Below, in pieces: positions 50,889 through 59,988 of a stretch of 64,000 nt of DNA. Origin of the DNA: an uncultured Pelagibacteraceae bacterium (lineage in GTDB: Bacteria > Pseudomonadota > Alphaproteobacteria > Pelagibacterales > Pelagibacteraceae); assembly GCA_902577575.1 (NCBI GenBank), contig CACGZQ010000005.1, positions 1 through 64,000 of the forward strand. Reading direction: 5' to 3'. How positions within the stretch are numbered: the stretch's first letter is position 1; each line of letters starts with the position of its first letter. The notes beneath the pieces were generated by a model. That model made no database searches. It was not told the DNA's origin and worked only from the letters and a program-made list of their open reading frames with translations. The position numbers were made by a program, and so were the translations under genes.

Positions 50889-53333
50889 ATGAAATTTAAA
50901 AATTTAGAAATGACCGGATTTAAATCTTTTTCTGAAAAAACCACTATACTTATAGAAAAAGGTCTTACTGGAATAGTTGGTCCAAATGGCTGTGGCAAAT
51001 CGAATATAGTAGAAGCATTAAGATGGTGTATGGGAGAAAACTCAGCCAAAAGTATGAGAGGTTCTGGAATGGAAGACGTAATATTTTCTGGAACTTCTAA
51101 TAGACCATCAAAAAATATTTCAGAAGTTGCTTTATTGCTTGATAACCAAGAAAAAAGTAGTTCTACACAATATAACGAATTTGATGAGATTTCGGTAAAA
51201 AGAAAAATAGAAAAAGATAAAGGATCAAAATATTACATTAATGATAAAGAAGTTAGAGCTAGAGATGTACAAACATTTTTTGCTGATCTATCTACTGGCG
51301 CTCATTCCCCATCTCTTATTAGCCAAGGACGGATAGGTCAACTAGTAACATCAAAGCCTATTGAAAGAAAATCTATTCTTGAAGAAGCAGCAGGTATTTC
51401 AGGCATTCATGCGAGAAGACAAGAAGCTGAAACCAGATTAAGCGCTGCCGAAAATAATCTTAAAAGAGCAGATGAGCTTAAGAGGCAGCAACAAAAACAG
51501 CTTGATAATCTAAAAAAGCAAGCAGAGGAAGCTACTAGATACAAAGAAATTTCTACAAAAATAAGAAGAATCGAGGCAGGATTATATTTTTTAAAGATAA
51601 AGGAGATTGAAAAAGATAAAAAACAAATTCAAGAAAAATTAGGTGAACTTGACGATGAAATAAGTGCTATTAACATTGACTATAATCATAACAATACTTT
51701 ACTTGAAGAAGAGAATAAAAAACTCTCTCCATTAAGAGATAAAAAAATGGAGAGCGCAGCAACTCTCCAAAAATTAAATTTAGATATGACTAGTCTCGTT
51801 GAGGAAGAAACAAGAGTAAAAACTTTGCAAGAGAAACTTGAAAAATCAATTAAAACTGTTGAGTCCGATTTAGAGCGAGAAAAAAGTATTTCTCTTGACG
51901 CAGATTTGAATGAAAAAAGAATATCTAAAGAAAAAGAAGATCTTCTTAATACGGAAAGCAAATTATTAGATGTTGAGACAAACTCTTCGAAAGAACTACA
52001 AGTTTCAAAAGCTGAATTAGAGAAATTACAAGATCAATTAGATTCTTTATTAAACCAAATAGAAGATGATATTGATAATGATAAAAAAATGTCAAAACAG
52101 ACCTTTAAAGAATTAAAACTCATTGTAAAAAAAATAACACTTTCCCAGGAGGAGTATGCGGAAAAATATGGAAAAAATAAATCTATTGAAAGTGACTCTA
52201 TTAAAAGAAAAGAGAGAATAAAAAATATTGATGTTGAATTAGAAAATTGGAGAAATTTAAAGATTAACTCAGAAAAAATGATCTCTGAGTTAAATGATAG
52301 AACAAATAAAATTAAATTAGAAATTAGTGAAAATCAGAAGAATCCTGAGAGAATAGCAACCTCTAAAGGGCAAAATTTGCAAAATTTAGAAAATATTAAA
52401 AAAAGAAATGAGGAAATTGAAAACGAATTAGTTTCAGCGGAAAAGAAATATAATTTGATAAATGAAAATCTTAGAGAAATACAATTAAAGTTGACAGATT
52501 TGAGAGAAAACAAAGCTCGTAACGAGGCTACTATTGAAGGAATTGAAAATAGAAAGAAAGACTTACTTTATTCTGTTAAAAATGAGTTAAATATAGAAAA
52601 TGAGTCATCGATTCTCTCGCAATCTGACCTTAATGATATAAAAATTGAAAACTTACCAACAATTGAAGATCAAACAGAAAAAATAGAAAAAACAAAAAAA
52701 CTCAGAGAGTCGCTTGGATCCGTAAATCTTAGAGCTGACGAAGAAACTAAAAAATATGAGACAGAAATTAAAAAAATGGAAGATGATAGAGCCGACCTTT
52801 ACTCTGCAATTGTGAAATTAAAATCTTCTATAGATGAGTTAAATCAGAAAGGAAGAGAAAGATTATTAGACGCTTATACAAAAGTTAATAGAAAATTCAA
52901 TGAGGTTTACACAAAATTATTCAATGGTGGAACCGCAAAAATAGAACTTGTGGACTCTGAGGATCCTCTTGAGGCAGGTTTAGAAATGTTTGTATCTCCA
53001 CCGGGAAAAAGGCTTCAGTCTATAACTTTGCTATCCGGAGGTGAGCAAGCATTGACCGCTTTATCATTAATTTTTGCAGTTTTTTTAGTTAACCCCTCAC
53101 CTATTTGTGTATTAGACGAAGTTGATGCACCTCTTGATGATGCTAATGTCACAAGATTTTGTAGCTTATTAGATGAATTAACGAAAATTACAAATACGAA
53201 ATTTATGATCATAACTCATCATGCTTTAACAATGTCTAGGATGGATAGGCTTTACGGAGTTACCATGGCTGAACAGGGAGTGAGCCAACTAGTTTCTGTT
53301 GACTTACAAAGAGCTGAGGAGCTGGTAGCTTAA
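50889..53333 (+). CDS. smc: Chromosome segregation SMC-family ATPase, unusually short (814 aa)
   Basis: MTGFKSFSEKTTILIEKGLTGIVGPNGCGKSNIVEALRWCMGE, LISQGRIGQLVTSKP, C-terminal LLSGGEQALTALSLIFAVF and CVLDEVDAPLDDANV. Confidence 0.93.
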   Translation: MKFKNLEMTGFKSFSEKTTILIEKGLTGIVGPNGCGKSNIVEALRWCMGENSAKSMRGSGMEDVIFSGTSNRPSKNISEVALLLDNQEKSSSTQYNEFDEISVKRKIEKDKGSKYYINDKEVRARDVQTFFADLSTGAHSPSLISQGRIGQLVTSKPIERKSILEEAAGISGIHARRQEAETRLSAAENNLKRADELKRQQQKQLDNLKKQAEEATRYKEISTKIRRIEAGLYFLKIKEIEKDKKQIQEKLGELDDEISAINIDYNHNNTLLEEENKKLSPLRDKKMESAATLQKLNLDMTSLVEEETRVKTLQEKLEKSIKTVESDLEREKSISLDADLNEKRISKEKEDLLNTESKLLDVETNSSKELQVSKAELEKLQDQLDSLLNQIEDDIDNDKKMSKQTFKELKLIVKKITLSQEEYAEKYGKNKSIESDSIKRKERIKNIDVELENWRNLKINSEKMISELNDRTNKIKLEISENQKNPERIATSKGQNLQNLENIKKRNEEIENELVSAEKKYNLINENLREIQLKLTDLRENKARNEATIEGIENRKKDLLYSVKNELNIENESSILSQSDLNDIKIENLPTIEDQTEKIEKTKKLRESLGSVNLRADEETKKYETEIKKMEDDRADLYSAIVKLKSSIDELNQKGRERLLDAYTKVNRKFNEVYTKLFNGGTAKIELVDSEDPLEAGLEMFVSPPGKRLQSITLLSGGEQALTALSLIFAVFLVNPSPICVLDEVDAPLDDANVTRFCSLLDELTKITNTKFMIITHHALTMSRMDRLYGVTMAEQGVSQLVSVDLQRAEELVA

Positions 53334-53348
53334 AACATCATAATTACG

Positions 53349-53630
53349 ATGCCTGAAGATTTCAAAACTCGCCTAAAAATTGCAAAATCAAAAATAAGAA
53401 ATCAATTTGAAAATGATAAAGAAAATCGTGGGTCATTTATGGGTAATGCCTTCAAATTAGGCACCGAGCTCGTTGCAGCTGTTTTGGTTGGGACAATAAT
53501 TGGGTTTATTTTAGATACCTGGTTTGATACTAAACCTTGGTTAATAATTATTTTCTTTTTTTTAGGAGCGGCAGCAGGAATGCTAAATGTTATTCGAGCA
53601 GCTAATAGAATGCAAAAAAAAGAAGACTAA
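53349..53630 (+). CDS. atpI: ATP synthase subunit I (AtpI)
   Basis: AFKLGTELVAAVLVGTIIGFILDTWFDTKPWLIIIFFFLGAAAGMLNVIR. Confidence 0.88.
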   Translation: MPEDFKTRLKIAKSKIRNQFENDKENRGSFMGNAFKLGTELVAAVLVGTIIGFILDTWFDTKPWLIIIFFFLGAAAGMLNVIRAANRMQKKED

Positions 53631-53639
53631 AAGGTATAT

Positions 53640-54374
53640 ATGGCAAGTAACCCGATGCAACAATTTACGGTTCATAAAATTGGGCCAGAGATAAAGATTG
53701 CAGGTATAGATTTATCTTTTACCAATGCAAGTTTATTTATGTTAATTAGTGCAACAGCTATTTTATTATTCTTATTTTTAGGATCAAAAGATAAAAAAAT
53801 AATCCCAAATAAAATTCAACTAATTGCTGAGCTATTTTACACTTTTGTAGCTAAAATGATAAGCGATACGGCTGGTTCAAAAGCAAAACCCTATTTTCCA
53901 TTTATTTTCAGTTTATTTATGTTTGTTTTATTTTGTAACATGGTGGGAATGCTTCCATACTCATTTACTGTAACAAGTCATATAATTGTTACTTTAATAA
54001 TGGCTTTATTTATTTTTATAGCAGTAACAATTATAGGTTTTGTAAAGCATGGCTTCAAATACTTGAGTATTTTTGTACCAAGCGGCGTTCCATCTGTGCT
54101 TTTACCATTAATTACAATTATTGAAATCATTTCATATTTAAGCAGACCAGTAAGTTTATCGGTTCGTTTGTTTGCTAATATGATGGCAGGTCATACAATG
54201 TTAAAAGTTTTTGGAGGATTTGTAGTAAGTTTAGGAATACTTGGCGGGTGGTTGCCGCTTAGTTTCTCAGTAGCTTTGACGGGCTTAGAAATTTTAGTTG
54301 CATTTTTACAAGCTTACGTCTTTGCAATATTAACCTGCATCTATTTAAACGATGCATTAAATTTACACCATTAA
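53640..54374 (+). CDS. atpB: ATP synthase F0 subunit a
   Basis: SRPVSLSVRLFANMMAGHTMLKV, GLEILVAFLQAYVFAILTCIYLNDAL. Confidence 0.97.
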   Translation: MASNPMQQFTVHKIGPEIKIAGIDLSFTNASLFMLISATAILLFLFLGSKDKKIIPNKIQLIAELFYTFVAKMISDTAGSKAKPYFPFIFSLFMFVLFCNMVGMLPYSFTVTSHIIVTLIMALFIFIAVTIIGFVKHGFKYLSIFVPSGVPSVLLPLITIIEIISYLSRPVSLSVRLFANMMAGHTMLKVFGGFVVSLGILGGWLPLSFSVALTGLEILVAFLQAYVFAILTCIYLNDALNLHH

Positions 54375-54390
54375 ACAAAAAGGAGGAAAA

Positions 54391-54618
54391 ATGGAGTTAG
54401 AAGCGGCAAAAATGATAGGAGCGGGTCTTGCGGCAATCGCATTAGCCGGAGCTGGGGTAGGTATCGGAATTATTTTCGGTAATTATCTTTCTGGAGCAAT
54501 GAGAAATCCTTCTGCGGCACAGAAACAATTCCCTAATTTGCTTTTAGGGTTTGCTTTAGCTGAGGCAACAGGATTATTTGGACTTGTAGTGGCTTTAATT
54601 ATTTTATTTGCATTTTAG
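54391..54618 (+). CDS. atpE: ATP synthase F0 subunit c
   Basis: 75 aa, AGAGVGIGIIFGNYLSGAMRNPSA, FALAEATGLFGLVVALIILFAF; strong AAGGAGG upstream. Confidence 0.97.
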   Translation: MELEAAKMIGAGLAAIALAGAGVGIGIIFGNYLSGAMRNPSAAQKQFPNLLLGFALAEATGLFGLVVALIILFAF

Positions 54619-54628
54619 AAAAATAATT

Positions 54629-55204
54629 ATGAAAAGCTTTTTAGGTTTTTTAGTAGCACTAGTAGCTACATGTACAGGTTCGTATGCAGCTGAGGCTGGT
54701 ATGCCTCAGCTAGATCCTACTTATTGGGCATCTCAAGCCTTTTGGTTGATTTTAATTTTTACAATTCTTTACATTTCAATATCAAAATTTTATCTACCTA
54801 AAATTAAAGATAACTTGGATAATAGAGAAAACAAAATTAAAGAGGATTTAGAAAATGCGAGTAAATTTAAAAAACAATCTGAAACAAAATTAGAAGAATA
54901 CGAAAGTATTTTAGAAAATGCCAAAAAAGAAGTGGCTAAAATAATGATAGAGTCTAAAAAAAATTTAGATAACGATATACAGTCAAAAAAAGTATTAATT
55001 GAAAAAGAAATAGAAAGTGAGATTATAAAAGCTCAAAAAGAAATTTTAGATCTTAAAAAAAATTCTATTTCATCTATTCAAAATATTGCTGAAAACATTG
55101 CATCAAAAATTATTGAAAATTTATCAGGCGATAAACTTAATGAAAGTAGCGTTAAAGCTACTGTAGAAGATATTTCAAAAAACAATTTAGGTAAGTATTT
55201 ATGA
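54629..55204 (+). CDS. ATP synthase F0 subunit b'
   Basis: MPQLDPTYWASQAFWLILIFTILYISISKFYLPKI; charged coiled coil. ORF track start 54608 extended. Confidence 0.92.
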   Translation: MKSFLGFLVALVATCTGSYAAEAGMPQLDPTYWASQAFWLILIFTILYISISKFYLPKIKDNLDNRENKIKEDLENASKFKKQSETKLEEYESILENAKKEVAKIMIESKKNLDNDIQSKKVLIEKEIESEIIKAQKEILDLKKNSISSIQNIAENIASKIIENLSGDKLNESSVKATVEDISKNNLGKYL

Positions 55205-55698
55205 TTCTAGATGCAACTTTTTGGGTCACGATTTCTTTTTTCATTTTTATTGGAATACTGATTTATTTTAAGGTGCCTCAGAAGGTGATGGGAACCCTTG
55301 ATCAAAATATAATTAATATTAAAAATCAAATTAATGAAGCTGAAGAACTAAAAGAGGATGCAAAAAATATTCTTACTGAACATGAAAAAAAAATTAGCTC
55401 TTCAAAAAATGAAGTAAGAAAAATGATTGATAAAGCAAACGATGAAGCGGAGAAATACGTTATTAAAACTAATCAAGAATTTCATAACCTAATGGAGAAT
55501 AGAAAAAAAAGCGCTGAAGAAAGGATAAAACAGTTAAAAAATCAAGCGGTTAAAGACATAAAAAACGCTTCAATAAAAATAGCTATAAAGTCAGTTGAAA
55601 AATTGATTAAAAACTCAATAGATAAAAGCAAATTAGACAAAATTTATAACGCCAGTATAGAAGAAACAAAATTAGCACTTAAGAAGAAATCTAGTTAG
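55201..55698 (+). CDS. atpF: ATP synthase F0 subunit b
   Basis: ATFWVTISFFIFIGILIYFKVPQKV plus charged coiled coil, after b'. Confidence 0.92.
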   Translation: MILDATFWVTISFFIFIGILIYFKVPQKVMGTLDQNIINIKNQINEAEELKEDAKNILTEHEKKISSSKNEVRKMIDKANDEAEKYVIKTNQEFHNLMENRKKSAEERIKQLKNQAVKDIKNASIKIAIKSVEKLIKNSIDKSKLDKIYNASIEETKLALKKKSS

Positions 55699-55714
55699 AA
55701 TAGGCCATAAATAT

Positions 55715-57181
55715 ATGGCAAAAAAAACAACTATTATTGGTTCTGGTTTTGGAGGTCTGGCTGCTGCGCTAAGATTAAAAGCTAAAGGCCATAAAGTTAC
55801 TTTAGTAGAAAAACACCCTGATCTAGGTGGTCGTGCGAGAGTTTTTAAAAAAGATCAGTTTATTTACGACGGCGGTCCAACAGTAATAACTGCCCCATAC
55901 CTATTTGAGGAGTTATTTAAACTATTTGATAAAAATATTTCTGACTACGTAAAAATAGTGCCTTTAGATTTATGGTACAGATTTGTATTCAGTAATGGGG
56001 ATACATTTGATTACAACGGTGATGATAAATCTATGGAGGAGCAAGTTAAAAAATTCAATCCTAATGATTATGAAGGGTATAAAGATTTGGTAAAGTTTAC
56101 TGAAAAAATCTTTAATAAAGGTTTTACAGATTTATCCGACAAGCCATTTAATAATTTGGTTTTTATGATAAAACAAATTCCATCTTTATTAAAATTAAAA
56201 AGTTATAAGTCTGTTTATAGTTTAGTTTCGAATTACATAACCAATGAAAAATTAAGAAGAGTTTTTAGTATGCATCCACTTTTGGTAGGTGGCAATCCTT
56301 TCAGTACTACTTCAATATATACATTGATTTTATTTTTAGAGAAAAAATGGGGTATTCATTACTCAATGGGAGGGACAGGAAGTGTCGTTAAGGCTTTAGA
56401 AAAACTAATGAATGAGGAAAATATCAAAATTATTAAAAACGCTGAGGTAACAGAGATACTTACAGAAAACAAAATGATTAAAGGTGTTAAAATTAATAAT
56501 TCAAAAATAATTAATAGCGACTATGTAATTTGTAACTCCGATCCCCCAAATGTTTATAACAACTTGATAAAATCTAAGGAGGATTATGATTTTCTATTTA
56601 AACAAAAAATGAGAAGAATGGATTATTCAATGGGTTTATTTGTTTATTATTTTGGATCTAAAAAAAGATATAAAGAAGTTGCGCATCATACAATTTATTT
56701 TGGGGAAGCTTACGAGAAGCATCTTGATAAAATCTTTGAAAAGAAAATACTTTCCGACGATATAAGCTATTATTTACATCGTCCATCTGCAACAGATCCT
56801 AACATGGCCCCAGAAGGCCAAGACGCTTTTTATGTATTGGTACCAGTTCCAAATAATTTATCTAAAGTTAATTGGATCGAAGAAGGTGACAAATTTAAAG
56901 ATTTAGTCTTAGATAAAATGGATAAAACTATTTTACCTGGTATTAAAGAGAATGTGGTAAGTGATTTTTATTTAACACCAGACTACTTTGAAATAGATCT
57001 TGCAACTCTTTATGGATCTGGATTTTCAATTCAACCAAAGTTTTCTCAATCGGCTTATTTCAGATTTCATAATCAATCTGAAATTTATAAAAATTTATAC
57101 TTTGTAGGTGCTGGTACACATCCAGGCGCTGGAATGCCTGGAGTTCTATCATCGGCAAAAGTTTTAGACAATTTATTTTGA
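55715..57181 (+). CDS. crtI: Phytoene desaturase
   Basis: IIGSGFGGLAAALRLKAKGHKVTLVEKHPDLGGRARVF, DGGPTVITAPYLFEELF, C-terminal FVGAGTHPGAGMPGVLSSAKVL. Confidence 0.97.
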   Translation: MAKKTTIIGSGFGGLAAALRLKAKGHKVTLVEKHPDLGGRARVFKKDQFIYDGGPTVITAPYLFEELFKLFDKNISDYVKIVPLDLWYRFVFSNGDTFDYNGDDKSMEEQVKKFNPNDYEGYKDLVKFTEKIFNKGFTDLSDKPFNNLVFMIKQIPSLLKLKSYKSVYSLVSNYITNEKLRRVFSMHPLLVGGNPFSTTSIYTLILFLEKKWGIHYSMGGTGSVVKALEKLMNEENIKIIKNAEVTEILTENKMIKGVKINNSKIINSDYVICNSDPPNVYNNLIKSKEDYDFLFKQKMRRMDYSMGLFVYYFGSKKRYKEVAHHTIYFGEAYEKHLDKIFEKKILSDDISYYLHRPSATDPNMAPEGQDAFYVLVPVPNNLSKVNWIEEGDKFKDLVLDKMDKTILPGIKENVVSDFYLTPDYFEIDLATLYGSGFSIQPKFSQSAYFRFHNQSEIYKNLYFVGAGTHPGAGMPGVLSSAKVLDNLF

Positions 57182-58029
57182 TGAAAAGTAATTTATTAAA
57201 AAAACATGCTAAATCTTTTTATTGGGCAAGTTTTTTTCTTTCGAGAAATACATTAGTCAAATGCTCATCTTTATATAATTTTTGTAGAACATTAGACGAT
57301 ATAGTTGATGATGATAATAATTTGAGTATAAAGAAAGGAATTTTCTCAAAATTTAAAAAAGATTTTGAAAATAAAAATTTAGATAATCAAATTATAAAAG
57401 ATATGTGGTCACTCATTGATAGTGAAGGTATTTCTTATCAAATAGTATTAGACTTATTTGATGGGGTGGAAACAGACTTGAAGGAAAAAGTAGTGATTAA
57501 TTCGAAAAAAGATTTACTTGTTTATTCTTACAGAGTTGCTGGAACAGTTGGATTAATGATGTCAAAAATAATGAAAGTAAAAAATAAGGAAGCTCTAAAA
57601 GGTGCGATTGATCTTGGTATAGCCATGCAACTTACTAATATTGCTAGAGATGTTTGTGAGGATAAAAAGCGAAATAGACAGTATATTGAACACGATTTTT
57701 CATCAATTCAAGCTATTATAAATGAGTCTCAAACATTTTATGAAAAATCATTTACATCTATTAGCAGTATACCGGTTAAATCTAGATTTTCAGTTATTGT
57801 CGCAAGACGAGTTTATAAAAAAATAGGTGACTATATTCTTAAAAAAACTAACATAGATAATTATAATAAAGCCGGAAAAATCTATGTTCCTGTATTTGAA
57901 AAGGTAATTCAGACTTTTTTATCTATTATTGACTTTATTAAGTTGCTATTCATAAAAGATTTAAATTACGACAATCAGTTAAATCACAATATTTTAGAAC
58001 AAGAGATTAATTTGAATGAAAGAATTTGA
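57178..58029 (+). CDS. crtB: Phytoene synthase
   Basis: HAKSFYWASFFLS, CRTLDDIVDD, YRVAGTVGLMM, AMQLTNIARDVCEDKKRNRQYI. Confidence 0.96.
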   Translation: MMKSNLLKKHAKSFYWASFFLSRNTLVKCSSLYNFCRTLDDIVDDDNNLSIKKGIFSKFKKDFENKNLDNQIIKDMWSLIDSEGISYQIVLDLFDGVETDLKEKVVINSKKDLLVYSYRVAGTVGLMMSKIMKVKNKEALKGAIDLGIAMQLTNIARDVCEDKKRNRQYIEHDFSSIQAIINESQTFYEKSFTSISSIPVKSRFSVIVARRVYKKIGDYILKKTNIDNYNKAGKIYVPVFEKVIQTFLSIIDFIKLLFIKDLNYDNQLNHNILEQEINLNERI

Positions 58030-59083
58030 TTATATTATTATTGGAGGTGGGTGCGCAGGTTTAACTTTGGCTTATGAGCTTGAAATAAATAATAAGTTAA
58101 AGGAGAAAACTTTAGCAATAATTGAAACCCGTGAAGAGTATAAGAGAGATAAAACTTGGTCATTCTGGAAAGTATTTGATCATAATTTTGAAGATTGTGT
58201 AATTAAAAGTTGGAATAATTTTACAATTAATACTGCTGAAAAGTCTAATGAATTAACAAATAAAAAATATCCGTACCAAAGTATCGATAGTGGAAAATTT
58301 TATAAAAAGATAAATTATAAACTCTCCACAAATTCCAATATTAGTTTTTTCAGAAATCTAAACGAAGTCAATTCAAAAAATTCAATAATTTTTAATAGTA
58401 TTTTTAAAAAAGAATTTGATAAATCTGAGTTATGGCAACACTTTCAAGGTATCGAGATAGAGACACCTAAGAGCATTTTTGATGAGGAAATAATAAACTT
58501 AATGGATTTTAATTGTGATCAGAGAAAAGATGTACATTTTTTCTACACATTGCCATTCAGCAAAAATAAAGCTTTGATTGAAACTACTTGGTTATCAGAT
58601 TTAGAGGATCAGAGCCTCAGAGATTATGATCTTCAGTTAGAAAATTATATTAAGAATAATCTGGGTATAAAAAACTATAAAATAAATTTTACTGAAAAAG
58701 GAGCTATACCACTCTTTTCTCCATCATTAAGTAATAATAATAAAATAATTAATATTGGATCAGCTGGGGGGATGACACGGTTAAGTACAGGTTATACTTT
58801 TTTGAACATTCAAGAACATAGTCGTTATATTGTAAAAAACATTGAAAATATTAAAAAAGTGAAAATATTCTCCATAGGAAAAAAATATCAATTTTTAGAT
58901 AAAGTATTTCTAAAAGTATTAGAAAAACATCCCGAAAAGATGCCTATAATTTTTTTTAGTATGTTTAAAACTTCTTCAAACACGATTATAAAATTTTTAT
59001 CAAATAAAAGTAATATTTTTGAAGACATAAATATTATAAGCAAAATGCCAAAATTAATTTTTTTAAAAGCATTGTTTAATTAA
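58016..59083 (+). CDS. crtY: Lycopene beta-cyclase CrtY
   Basis: YIIIGGGCAGLTLAYELE, KTWSFW, HFFYTLPFSKNKALIETTWLSD, GGMTRLSTGYTF. Confidence 0.94.
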   Translation: MKEFDYIIIGGGCAGLTLAYELEINNKLKEKTLAIIETREEYKRDKTWSFWKVFDHNFEDCVIKSWNNFTINTAEKSNELTNKKYPYQSIDSGKFYKKINYKLSTNSNISFFRNLNEVNSKNSIIFNSIFKKEFDKSELWQHFQGIEIETPKSIFDEEIINLMDFNCDQRKDVHFFYTLPFSKNKALIETTWLSDLEDQSLRDYDLQLENYIKNNLGIKNYKINFTEKGAIPLFSPSLSNNNKIINIGSAGGMTRLSTGYTFLNIQEHSRYIVKNIENIKKVKIFSIGKKYQFLDKVFLKVLEKHPEKMPIIFFSMFKTSSNTIIKFLSNKSNIFEDINIISKMPKLIFLKALFN

Positions 59084-59988
59084 TGGAAAATATTAACTTT
59101 AAGCACTCAATTGTATTTTTTAATTTTTGTATTTTGACAAGTCCTCTTTATCTAATGCTCAATTTTGAACCAGTTATATTTTGCTTGTTTCTAATTTTAA
59201 TTTTGGGAATTTCTCACGGTGCATTAGATAATATTAAAGGAAAAAGGCTTTTAAAATTATTTGGATACAAACAAACTATATCCTTTTATCTTGCATATGT
59301 ATCAATTTCATCATTGATTATAATATTCTGGTTAATATTTCCTAATACTATTTTATTACTATTTTTGATTGTAGCCGCCTATCATTTTGGAAAAGAAGAT
59401 ACAGTATTTTTTTTTAGAAAAAAGTTTTTAATATCTGAGTGTTTGTTCTTCTTAAAAGGATCAACAGTAATTATAGCTCCATTACTATTAAAAAGAGAGG
59501 AAACTAATGAAATATTTAGGATTTTAAATTTTAATGTTTTTGAAGCAGGATTTTTTAGTAATGAGTTTTTAATTGGAATGTTATGTCTTGCTTTTTTATC
59601 ATCAATTTATATTTCAAAAAAAGAAAATACAAATCTCAAAGGTGTCATGATCATGGACTTCTTTTCTTTAATCATACTAAATCTTTTTTTATCACCTATT
59701 TTAGCTTTCACTCTTTATTTTTGTTTTCTTCATTCAACTAGGCATTCGATTACTCTTATTTTTGAGTTGGATAGATCTTTCAAACTGGGATTTAAAAAAT
59801 TTATGATTAAAGCTATCCCTTTAACATTTATAACTGCAGTAATATTTTTATTTGCAATATATTTTTTAAATAATTTTTATAAGCTTGATGAGGCTATTTA
59901 TAAGGTAATATTTATTGGTTTGGCGTCACTTACTTTTCCGCATATATTGTTAGAATATCTTTTAGAAAAAAATGAAAAAAGAACTTAA
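59083..59988 (+). CDS. blh: Brp/Blh-family beta-carotene 15,15'-dioxygenase (retinal-forming)
   Basis: Polytopic; ILGISHGALDNIKGKRLL, VAAYHFGKEDTVFF, CFLHSTRHSITLIFE. Confidence 0.92.
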   Translation: MENINFKHSIVFFNFCILTSPLYLMLNFEPVIFCLFLILILGISHGALDNIKGKRLLKLFGYKQTISFYLAYVSISSLIIIFWLIFPNTILLLFLIVAAYHFGKEDTVFFFRKKFLISECLFFLKGSTVIIAPLLLKREETNEIFRILNFNVFEAGFFSNEFLIGMLCLAFLSSIYISKKENTNLKGVMIMDFFSLIILNLFLSPILAFTLYFCFLHSTRHSITLIFELDRSFKLGFKKFMIKAIPLTFITAVIFLFAIYFLNNFYKLDEAIYKVIFIGLASLTFPHILLEYLLEKNEKRT

